Below are positions 13,201 to 25,200 of a stretch of DNA of 64,000 nucleotides, piece by piece. Source of the stretch: Owenia fusiformis (lineage: Eukaryota > Annelida > Polychaeta > Sabellida > Oweniidae). Each line of letters starts with the position of its first letter. Positions within the stretch are counted from its first letter, which is position 1. The notes beneath the pieces are model-generated. The model had not been told where the DNA came from. It searched no databases and saw only the letters and a list, made by a program, of their open reading frames with translations. The stretch is taken from positions 14,013,375 to 14,077,374 of the forward strand of contig CAIIXF020000005.1 in assembly GCA_903813345.2 (NCBI GenBank). Reading direction: 5' to 3'. The position numbers and the translations under genes are program-made.

Positions 13201-16200
13201 AAAATGAGTAATAACAATGTGAAAATAATGGTAAAACGATATGTCTGTTCTATTTGCGTGTCTGCATCACGCTGATATTTCAAATGTCTGTTGCATGCAC
13301 AATGCTTTCTCATGACCTCATTGAATATGTACCATGGTAGAATAAAACTGAAACACCTTTTTTAGCGAGATCAATAGTGCAAGAAAACAGGCAAACAGTT
13401 CATTCATGGAACGAAGCATGAAACCTTCCACATATCATCAGAATACCATTCCCTTTGATTTAAGAGCCAGAAGCATTTTTGTGGTCCACTAGAATGGTCA
13501 AAAAAATAGTAAGAACCCCCTCCCACCAAAGCCCATGGGGGTGGGGAGATATAGGAATATTTTTTTCATAAAATTTCTACAGTTTTAGTGTGCTATTTTC
13601 ATGGTAAAGAAATTTTGCAAACAAAACAAGATGATTTATCATTGATTTCCATCATCGTTAAAGACTAATCATGGGCGACGCCCACTTTTCGTACCTTGAA
13701 CATTTAGGTTATTAAATCTCTATCATGGGTTGAACAAATGAATGCAATTCAGTTTTCTGGATAACACCAGATACCTTTTTGATGCTAGGTGCTATAATTA
13801 ATCGTAGCATTTGACTTTTTAAAGGCTTACACCATATCACAACCCTGTTTAGAAGAAGAAAGCAAGCAACAAACGTCCCAGATCTACAACATGTATCCAC
13901 TATTCTATGTACATGTATGTTGAGTCTCTATACTCTCCTGAAGAGAACCTATGCTACAGATACAACTTTCCAGAATTTAGATGATGATGTGCTTAAACAG
14001 TTTGATGAATGGTGTGCTGACCCGGTGCCTAAACAGTTTGATGAATGGTGTGCTGACCAACAGAATGTACCAGTACCAGTGAACATTTAGGCTATTAAAC
14101 CTCTTTCATGGTTTGAACCGGTACCAGAAGGGCCGCCACAGTCACAGCCTGCAGTCTCTAAATTCTCAAGAGAGCCTATACTACATATACAGCTGTCCAG
14201 AATCTAGATAATGAAGTGATAAACAGTTTGATAAATGGTGTGCTGACCAACAGAATGTACGAGTCTTTAAGTTTTGGTTTCCGATTATTTGAATTGAAAT
14301 ACTGTGCCTTAACTAAGTGTGGGCTATCAGAGAGGGAAATTTCCCTCTTTATCTCTAGTCAATGAGCAATCTTATCTCCTGGTTTTTTGTTTTTTGACCT
14401 TGTCAATATGTTTGCTGAGTACCAGTTCAGTATATCATCAGAACTCAAAGTTCAAAAATGGATAGCTTTTGGAAAAGTAAAAAATTAGAGATATCTCACT
14501 TCCCATGAAATTGCAGCTGCCCTTTGACATGGTAGGACTATGTGTCTCCCCTTATTTCATGCCCCAACAGGTTCAGACACTATATCTGGATTCCAATCAT
14601 TGAACATTTTGTTGAGATTTTATACAATAGAGACAACAATGAAATAACTGTAAATGCTGCAAGACAAGAAATGTTCACAAAGAAAACAACTCAAATTGAG
14701 AACATCCCACCATAAGTTGCATAAGTTGGTTCCAGACAATTATACCTATGTCAGTCCTCACTTCACCCTCACAATTGAGTTGGGAATCCATAACCACAAA
14801 GGCTGGGAAAATAATTTGGGTGCCAGTGTGGAAAACATTGCCCAAGCCCCAGATGCATGCCAAATGCTAGTAAAATGCAGCTGCAAACAAAAGTGCTCAA
14901 CAAAAAGATGCAAGTGCTTTTTTGTCATTCTAGTGAACCACAAAAATGGCTCTGGCTCTTAAATCAAAGGGTGTCCTGGTGATATCTGAAAAATTGCAAA
15001 TGCCCCCTCCAATCAAATCCTGGGGGGAGGGGAGGGAAGTATTTTTTGTTGATTTTTTTTAATATGATCTATATTCATTTTTAGTATGTTATTTTCAGTG
15101 TATAAAAACAATTTTCAAGATTGCATCCATATTTCTCATGGATATTTAGAGGTTATGTCACTATCGTGGCATATATGCCCGAGGTCTCAGTGATATATGG
15201 CCCGACCTTGGGAGGGACATTGATCTCTGAGAACCGAGGACATATGCGCCACGATAGTGACATAAACGATTTATAACATACCTATGATGATGTGGACTGG
15301 TCAGAGAGTACCGTTTTCTTATAGAATTGACAAACAAATGGTTTGAAAATGATTGAAATGAGTTTAGAAAAATTGCTCGCGCAGTTTTATCTTCGATTGA
15401 TTGGTTATGACGTCAGCGCCTTGACCAATCAGAAAGTTAGCGGGCGCGGGCTTTTCAAAACTTATATTGGCCCGCTGTCTTGAGTACACTTTGCACTATA
15501 CATCATCATAGGTATGTTATAATCATTGTTAAAGCCTGACCAAGGGCGACGGTCACTTTATCAACATGTTAATATACAAGTTAATGAGTCTTCTATTGTG
15601 AATAGAAAAATTACCTAATAAGGCTGAATAAAATTGATAAGATTAAGTCAGTTATTTATGTTAAGATGATAATTTCTTTAAGTAAGTCAATTGAAAGGCC
15701 ACATCCCTTTTAGATATAAAGATATAATAATATATAATTCATAATTAATGATATATTATTTTGGCTTTTAATGAGAGCACTTTGACTAATTGATACAAGT
15801 TACCTTATTAGGTATCTTAACTGCAGTTCAAATATCCTATTTTGTGCATTTAAGCACTTCAACACTCTATTATTATTATCACTGAGCTAGGTGTCATGTC
15901 CATTACAATCCTGCATTTTACTAGCGTTTGGCTTGCATCTGAAGCTTGGGGCAATGTTTTCTCCACTGGCACCCAAATCATTTTTCCAGCCTTTGCTGGT
16001 GTAGTGTCTGAACCTGTGGGAGCATGAAATAAGGGGAGAACATAGTTCTATCATGTTGTATCAAGGGCAGCTGCAATTTCATGGGAAGTGAGATATTTCT
16101 AATTTTTTTTTCCAAAAGCTATCCATTTTTGAACTTTGAGTTCTGATGATATACTGAACTGGTACTCAGCAAGCATATTGACAAAGTCAAAAAACGAAAA

Positions 16201-19200
16201 ACCAGGTGACAAGCTTGCTAATTGACTCAAAGAGGGAAATTTCCCTCTCTAATAGCCTACACTTAGTTAAGGTACAGTATTTGGATTCAAATAATCTGAA
16301 ACCAAAACTTAAAGACTGGTACAATCTGTTGGTCAGCACACCATTTATCAAACTGTTTATCACTTCATTATCTAGATTCTGGACAGCTGTATATGTAGTA
16401 TAGGCTCTCTTGAGAATTTATAGACTGCAGGCTGTGACTGTGGCGGCCCTTCTGGTTCTAGTTCAACCCATGAAAGAGGTTTAATAGCCTAAATGTTCAG
16501 CATATGAAAAGTGGGCGTCGCCCATAACTAGTCTTTAACAACTTTGAAAATCAAAGAGAAACCATCTGGAAATAAAGAGGAAAATTCTCCTGTCCTATAG
16601 CCCTCACATAGTCAAGGCACAGTATTTCAATTTGAATAAGCAGAAACCAAAGCTTGAAGACTGGTACATTCTGTTGGTCAGCATGGCATTCATCAAACTG
16701 TTTAGGCACTTGGTCAGCACACCATTCATCAAACTGTTTTAGCACATCATCATCTAAATTCTGGACAGTTGTGTCTGTAGCATAGGTTCTCTTTAGGAGA
16801 GTATAGAGACTCATACATGTACATAGAATAGTGGATACATGTTGTAGATCTGGGACATTTGTTGCTTGCTTTCTTCTTCTAAACAGGGTTGTGATATGAT
16901 GTAAGCCTTTAAGAAGTCAAATGCAAAGATTAATTATAGCACCTAACATCAAAAAGGTATCTGGTGTCATCCAGAAAACTGAATTACATTCATTTGTTCA
17001 ACCCATGATAGAGATTTAATAACCTAAATGTTCAAGGTATGAAAAGTGGGCGTCGCCCATGATTAGTCTTTAACAATGATGAAAATCGATGATAAATCAT
17101 CTTGTTATGTTTGCAAAATTTCTTTACCATAAAAATAGCACTCTAAAACTGTAGTATGACCATATTCAAAGAATTTTTTTTATGAAAAAAATATTCCTAT
17201 ATCTCCCCACCCCCATGGGATTTGGTGGGAGGGGGTACTTACTATTTTTTGATCATTCTAGTGGACCACAAAAATGGCTCTGGCTCTTAAATCAAAGGGA
17301 ATGGTATTCTGATGGTATGTGGAAAGTTTCACGCTTCGTTCCATGAATGAACTATTTTTGCACTATTGATCTCGCTATTTAAAGTGTGTGCGAAACTATA
17401 TAGAGTGTGCAGGTGTCCGTACTGTGGGACTATAAATAGGCTCAACCAAAGTTCAGATAGGTGTGAGAGGACAGTCAAAACCCATGCTAAACAATGAGGA
17501 GACAATTCTGCCAACAAACCAACAGGTCAATTAAGATTATGGAAGCAACGAGACAGTCAAGTCACAAGCATTTAGGAAAATCTAGAATTATTTTGTATTG
17601 CACGAAATGTTCAATACATACACACCTTCAATACAAATAAACCCTTTTAATCCGAAAATGTATACACTTTTGTCAACGTTGCTAATTTTAGTGTGTCTCT
17701 TTAATGTTAATCAAATCTCTATAAGTAGAACACCTCCTTAAAGTAGAACACTTTTAAAGTAGAACACTTTTGAGGGTGTTTGACTTTGCTATTTTCTTGA
17801 GTCTGGATTCTATTACTTGTATTATCAGATTATGCTCTTTAAGTAGAACACCTCCTTAAAGTAGATCACTTTAAGGGTGTTTGACTTTGCTATACTTAAC
17901 TGTTGAAAAATATTTTCTTGAGAAGATTCTACAAGTGTATTACTTGTATTATCAGATTATGCTCTTTAAGTAGAACACCTGCTTAAAGTAGAAGACTTTT
18001 AAGGGTGTTTGACTTTGCTATACTTAACTATTGAAAAATATTTTCTTGAGTAGATTCTATTGCTTGTATTATCAGATTATGCTCTTTAAGTAGAACACCT
18101 CCTTAAAGGGTGACGTAGACTTTCCCGTACAAAAACAAAATGGCGGTTAAATGGACTAGTTGATCATTAGAAAATTAGGGGTGTTTGATAATCAACAAGG
18201 CCAAGGTTTTTTAATATTTTGTTTATTTACAAAAAGTACGTTTCGCATTAATACGCGTTTGGGGTCTAGAATTTTGGACATTTGATGAAGCTGTACATAT
18301 ATTATTTGTAACTTGGGGCTGCATTAATTAGTAATTGCATATAACATTTGTGAGGATAGTTTAAATGTGATTGACAGAGAACATTTACTACCAGACTTTA
18401 ACGCTTCCTTTAGTGGATTTATGAATTGATTGATTTTTGTGGAAACACAATACGTAATTAATTTTGGGATTATAAGAAATAGATCGATTAACAAGGTAGG
18501 CCTGTCAAATCTATATTACATCGTGATGGATTTTAAATAGGTACCTCATATCGTCGAATCAATTCAATACAAGATATTATCATATTTTGCAGATAAAGAT
18601 CACAAAACGAAGAGTTTGATTAAAATATGTATTGGTACATGTAACAAAATAATATATGTACTGTAAAATAGACAAGCATTGTGTGTTTCAGTATAATAAT
18701 AAAAATTGCAGCCACAATTGTTTCAAATATTTGTAGCTTTTTCAAGATTTTTTAATTTTTCCTAGTCCTTCGCGTGGGGTCCCATCGTCTTTGGGCGTTG
18801 GTACCCGGTGTTGTTTCCTATTAACATTTTCGTTCCAGTCAAGGATAAATAGATCTGTCCTAAATCTGTACGCCACTTCACCGAATGATTGTTTCTTTGG
18901 AGCAAATGAGCAGAGTGCTCCATTCGCAGCCTCAATATAAAATGTTGAAAGGCCGGATAAAACAAGGTGTGGCTTTTTGTAAACTATTGAATCTGTTACA
19001 AAATCAATGAGGAGACGAATGGCATCCGGGTTTGTGATGATAACTCTTGAGGGCTGATAGCTTCTGTTTTTGTTACAAGGTGAGCTCAAGCGGCAATTGT
19101 CGTGGTTACCCTGATAATGTAGCGGGATGGCATCGAGACTGTCAGTAAGATTATTTTCGTCTCCACCACAGTTCATAATAGAATAAATGAAATGATTTTT

Positions 19201-22200
19201 TACTCCGTCAGCTTTGTCAAATAGTTGTGGATGCCAGGTTTTCCCAATATTGGTCTTTGTACCTTTGCTGATTTTACTAAATTTTTTCATTACACTTTTA
19301 ATCACGTGCCATAAATCTAATTGTTCGTTGACATTTTCGTCTTTTATGATTTTACTGATCTGTTGATTATGATCATGAATGTTGCACTTTATTTTCACAT
19401 CGTTACTTTTAAAATGTTCATAAATTTTCTTTGTGGCAACCGCTTCGTGTTGCTGCGCGGTTACACAAATTGATCGGGATATAACCTCAGAGGCCACAAT
19501 CTGATGGGTGCTATGGTCGATTGCAAACGTGTTTGAGTGGGTGGCATTTCTGCAGGCGCTGTACGTTGCATCTGTTTCTATTGTAAGACCATCAGGACTG
19601 TCATTTGAGGCTACTTGAAGACACTCCGATATAGACAGGAATCGCATTTGGCTTGCTGCCTCAGACATGACAGGTTTACATACATCAATGAGACTTCTTG
19701 GAAGCTGTCCGATGTCGAGTGATTCAGCAAAACGGTTGTACTGATCTAAAAGTAAACCACTGGATAAGAAACTTTGTGCAGCTTTGACGTTCAGAAGGAA
19801 TCTGGGGTTTGCAGTACCTGTAGGATTGTCATATAGATATGGCGAGGACTTCCATTTCAACGTCTGGTGTTTGGAATCCAGAGAATAAATCCCCACATGA
19901 ATATATGTTGATTCCAGAGTAATTTGTGGAGGTGATTTTATCTTTTTGGAATCAATCATGTAAAATACAGTATCGATCAATTTCTGTAAAGCAGTCGAAC
20001 ATGTTAGAACGGGTTTTTCTGATTTCGAAATGTCTTTCCCAACGGTATAGAACGGTTGAAAATTTATTGGCGTACTAGTACCTTCTGAATCGCACACTGA
20101 AGGTTCGGCATGGTCTAGTAAAGTTGTAATGATGTCCTGCATGGAAGAGATACCAGTTGCAGATTTAAAACTCGCAATGCGTGCGTTGAAATTGTCCAGC
20201 TCGACTTTAGATGCGAAATAGCAGTCTATGTTTTTTCTGAACTGTTTCCTTTTCTTCGGGGGTGGTCCATTTGTGTCCATTCTGAAAAATAAAAAAGAAG
20301 AATTAGGCTGTGTGGCTGTCCAAATTAAAGTACAAAAATGTACTATTCTGATTATTTGTATAGGACGAACAGAAGATAATAGAACAAACAGTGGACACAA
20401 CATTGACAGGGCTTGCAAAGTTATAACTAAGAATTAGACTCAAATAAATGACAATAAAATATAATGTAGCCTATCTTACTTTCAACATGGCATTTTTACA
20501 AACAAACAATCGTTTATCCTAAACAACACTCAAGTAATGCAATTATTGGTCAGTAAATGTTATATCAAACAAATGTGTTACTTACTATTGTTGATTCTGC
20601 AATCACTGTTACTACAATGTGTAGCTGGTATGGCAATCTCGTGGTTGTTTGAGGCATGCTTTAGTTGAGCATCCGACTGAAAATATACATACAAGTATAT
20701 CATGATCCATGATGTACTAAACATATATTTCATTTATTTTATAGAATTTATTAAATCCTCGATATTAGCAGCCATTGATGTTCCAGGTTATCAATATTTC
20801 ATACCAAGTACAATGATATCAAGGTTGAAAGAAAAATTCAAACGTTTTGAAACTAACCAAACAAAATTGCTTGGCCTACTAGTGTATTTGTTTACATCAT
20901 ATTAGAGCCTTCAAAACGTATTAATTTTCTAATCAAAACGCATTCAATTCACAATATTGCCTAAACATTTCAACAACTGCACAACTTATATCACTGGAAA
21001 TCGATACAATTACAAAATATACTCACTGCACTTCTTGCATGCCCCGCTTCTAATATCTAACGATCCATGCACATGTTACATGCTCTCTCCCCTTAAGTAG
21101 AAATCCGGGATCGTTCCTTTTATACTAAACGGTGACCAACACCAACAGAGCGCGTTCGATTTGCTAAACGATATGCGTCAACCTTTAAAGTAGAACACTT
21201 TTAAGGGTGTTTGACTTTGCTTTACTTAGCTTTTGAAAAAACTATTTTCTTGAGTAGATTCTATTACTTGTATTATCAGATTATGCTCTTTAAGTAGAAC
21301 ACCTCCTTAAAGTAGAACACTTTTGAGGGTGTTTGACTTTGCTATACTTAACTATTGAACACTATTTTCTTGAGTAGATTCTATTACTTGTATTATCAGA
21401 TTATGCTCTTTAAGTAGAACACCTCCTTAAAGTAGAACACTTTTAAGGGTGTTTGACTTTGCTATACTTAACTATTGAAAACTATTTTCTTGAGTAGATT
21501 TTATTACTTGTATTATCAGATTATGCTATCTAAGTAGAAGACCTCCTTAAAGTAGAACACTTTTAAGGGTGTTTGACTTTGCCAAACTTAACTTTTGAAA
21601 ACTACAATGTATTTTCTTGAGTAGATTCTATTACTTGTATTATCAGATTATGCTATCTAAGTAGAAGACCTCCTTAAAGTAGAACACTTTTAAGGGTGTT
21701 TGACTTTGCTATACTTAACTGTTGAAAACTATTTTCTTGAGTATATTCTATTACTTGTATTATCAGATTATGCTCTTTAAGTAGAACACCTCCTTAAAGT
21801 AGAACACTTTTAAGGGTGTTTGACTTCTACAGGTTTTGCTGCACTTAACTTTTGAAAATTATTTTCTTGGGTCAAGATTCTATAACTTAGATTATGCAGT
21901 CTTATCTGACCATATGTTACATTACAGTTAAATGTTAATTGAAATATGTAACGTCTGAAATGTCAGCATAATGTTAGATTATAGAGCTGATACCTGACTT
22001 AGTCTTGATAGCATGTGTTGTGAAGTAAGAGTTTGTTTTGAAGTTGGTTATTGTGAAAAAATCATTTTACTCACTTATTTTGTGTGTGAAGGTTTAAATG
22101 TTGATTTTAACCTCTTGACTACCTGGAGTGAGAAGATTTCTCATCACCCCAGAAATTACCTTGAAACCCAGAGTGACGAGAAAATCTATCACAATTCTTT

Positions 22201-25200
22201 TTACTAAAATTGGTCTTATTTGAACAATTTTTATCCAATTTACACAAAAAAATTGTTTTAAAATGTGTAGAAGTGATCTCTGTCATCTTTTAGAGCCTGG
22301 GATTCAAGAGGTTAAAAAAACTTTCATTATTAAATCATTATTTTTTGTTTTTATTCAATGTCAAAGCAAAACAAAAAATTTATTTCATTATCAAACTTCT
22401 TATTGCCTCTCAGATCAGAAAGATCTAAAATCTCAATTAAACTTTCTGTCTGGGACCGAGTGATACAAATCAAATTCAGAAAATAAAAGTTAATGTCTCA
22501 TCATGATTTAACCTTTGAAACATTAATTGATGTACATAATCAATACCTTTAACATTCAAAATAGCGTTTTACCAGAACACACAATGTTCATAGATGCAAT
22601 TAACAAAAAAATGCCATGGTCGCAGTTATATTGCCCTAAACGTATATATAGTAGAAGTTTATTTTATTGTATGGTACAGTATGTTAAAAGAATGATTGGA
22701 ATTAAATCATTGTACATCTTGGGAAGTCTGTCCTTAGTGCTAACATCGTTAATGGTAATGTACACGACATTTCCTGATGTGCAGTTGACGCAACTTTTTC
22801 ACAATAAAAGGCAAGAGTTTCAACGGGATTATTCTAAAAACAGTAATTCGACAACTTGTCTTATTTTGGTGTGGACCTTATGGTGCACGCATACCTATCG
22901 CCATGTTGGATACGTCTTTGGGAATTGCTCGGAGAGTCGTTGTGAAATGACAGTAGATAAGACGCGTATAAATGACGCAGCTGCTGTAATATTTTGGGGA
23001 CAGAGCGAGGAATTTGTTTCAGGAGATATCCCAGCTTACCATGCTCCTTCCCAAATATGGGTGTTCGTTACACGTGAGGCCGTTCTTAGGGGTTACTTTC
23101 AGAAAATGAATTTTGCGAAAACGAGATTTGCCATTAACCGTACCATGACCTACAAGCTAGATTCCGATATACCCTGGCCCTATGGTTACATGACATCCCA
23201 GCCAGGTCAAATGCATGAATTAAAAAGAAAACCACGCATCGCAACTTGGCTGGTGAGCCACTGTGATGCGCAATCAATGCGAATGTCTTACGTTAAAGAT
23301 TTACAAAGATATGTCTCCGTGGACATCTACGGAAGATGTGGTAACCATTCAATATGTAGTAGAGATACTAAAAAAGATAGAGACGGCTGTATGAAGTATT
23401 TAAGCGATAGCTACATGTTTTACATAGCATTTGAAAATTCTGATTGCAAAGATTATATCACAGAAAAAGTCTGGACTAATGCGTTATTACATAAGATGAT
23501 ACCTGTCGTTAGAGGCAGAATGACGAACTTCAGTGCACATCTTCCCCCGGGTTCATTTATCCATGCAGATGAATTTGCGACCCCTGAACTCTTAGGACGG
23601 TACCTTATGAAAGTTCATTCAAACCCTACATTATATTCTAAATATCACGCTTGGCGTAAAACTATGTCAATTCAGGCTGCTGGCCAGACTTTCTTCAAAT
23701 GTGCCTTATGTGAAGCGATACACAGGTTCAGGGCCAGTCAAGAGAAAAAGACTGTTGACCTGTTGGAATTCCTAGATGACCGGAACCAATGCTTCAAATA
23801 CAGAAGTGATCTAGAAGAAAAGTTCTTCAAAACTGTTTAATCAAAATTTTTCATAATTGCTTAATATTTTGCTTTAACATATTACCAGTTAAATAACATA
23901 TACATAAATACTTTCACTAATATACTTATGTTACTTCATTCTAATAGATATTAAGGGATTCAAAATAGAGCCTTGCCTTACGCTGTATTTATGATGTATT
24001 TTCCACCACCTCACTACCTGTATCTTTATTTGATTCAATTACAGATCCCAAAATAAAGTTGAAATGTCTAATAAACTCATGTTTAGTGCCATTGACAATG
24101 ACAATACATTCCATAGAACAAAATTTGATATATAGAAACATTGATGACATTGCATTTAATGTGATGACCATTTTGAGAAAAGTTTGCTATTTTGTCTGAT
24201 TTTTTTAACAAATTAACATGTTTCAGTGACAATTGCAATGACTTGATGGCTCTCACTCTCTCTCTTGAAACTCCATGATAAACACATTTACATACATTTG
24301 CACTATATGTACATGTATTGTGATATTGTCACCAGATGCATAGATTGTATCCTGCTAAACAAATAGTGTGAAATAGCCTGGTATTGTGTTTTACTAGGGA
24401 TGATCCTGAAGTTCTGATAAAAATGATCTTATTTAAAAGTTTACCATTCATTTTCCATAATATTTACAGTAACGGGGACATTCATTTCCTCATAAGTTAT
24501 AAAAGATTAAAATGCTGGTAAGGAATATTTCTGAAGTTATAATGGTAACCATAATAACGCTATAGCTGAAAGGGGTAATCTTTGTGAAATTTAAAATATT
24601 GCAAGATTGTTTAATTCTACAAATGGCTGTTCATATAGAAACTGCTATGTTAATGCCTCATTCTCACGAGCAAATATTGTTTTTGTGTTACCCAATGGCC
24701 ATGCTGTCAGGTACTTGTAATGCATGAGTAAATATTGTTCTTGTGTTTCCAGCTTTATGTTACCCAATGGCCATGCTGTCATGTACTTGTAATGCATGAG
24801 TAAATATTGTTCTTGTGTTTCCAGCTTTATGTTACCCAATGGCCATGCTGTCATGTACTTGTAATGCATGAGTAAATATTGTTCTTGTGTTTTCAGCTTT
24901 ATGTTACCCAATGGCCATGCTGTCATGTACTTGTAATGCATGAGTAAATATTGTTCTTGTGTTTCCAGCTTTATGTTATCCAATGGTCATACTCTTATGT
25001 ACTTGTAATGCATGAGTAAATATTGTTCTTGTGTTTCCAGCTTTGTGTTACCCAATGGCCATGCTGTCACGTACTTGTAATGCATGAGTTAATATTGTTC
25101 TTGTGTTTCCAGTTTTGTGTTACCCAATGGCCATGCTGTCACGTACTTGTAATGCATGAGTAAATATTGTTCTTGTGTTTCCAGCTTTGTGTTACCCAAT

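Larger units (their letters stand above)
13364..17376. mobile_element. Large inverted-repeat transposon complex with degraded coding fragments
   Basis: The outer ends are inverted: AGCGAGATCAATAGTGCAA at 13364, and its complement ending at 17376. Long stretches of the left half (13364-14900) reappear inverted in the right half (15900-17376). Examples are the CATTCATGGAACGAAGCATG, GTGGGCGTCGCCCA and CAGTTTGATGAATGGTGTG segments. Internal blocks are themselves duplicated: three copies of the GAGCCAGA...CCACTAGAATG block at 13465, 14930 and 17260. Degraded reading frames include one with a [14 protein letters not shown] cysteine motif (14654-14962) and one with repeated [11 protein letters not shown] (minus, 16551-16814), typical of transposon-borne proteins. 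I see no intact gene and no clear target-site duplication. It may be one element with giant terminal inverted repeats, or two copies in opposite orientation. Confidence 0.75.
18107..21184 (-). mobile_element. TTAA-target DNA transposon, 3078 bp, apparently complete
   Basis: The element begins AGGGTGACGTAG after TTAA (18103-18106) and ends ...CGTCAACCT before TTAA (21185-21188). The short imperfect terminal inverted repeats are AGGGTGACG and AGGTTGACG. Deleting the element and one TTAA restores CACCTCCTTAAAGTAGAACA, the exact unit of the surrounding satellite. It carries one spliced transposase gene on the minus strand with a TATA box. TTAA duplication is known for piggyBac and Kolobok superfamilies. 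The transposase motifs are not those I know for piggyBac, so a Kolobok-like assignment is inferred. Confidence 0.88.

Noticed and set aside
14654-14962. 102-codon frame with cysteine motif as an independent gene
   Set aside because: It lies in the inverted-repeat transposon complex, its counterpart in the other arm is broken, and neither has splice or start support. Kept only as an element remnant.
18762-18965. 67-codon minus-strand frame inside the transposase
   Set aside because: Overlaps the transposase in another frame with no family match.
20281-20418. 46-codon N-terminal extension of the transposase frame
   Set aside because: A strong acceptor ends just before the MDTNG start codon, and the extension reads hydrophobic, low-complexity sequence. 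It is more likely intron.
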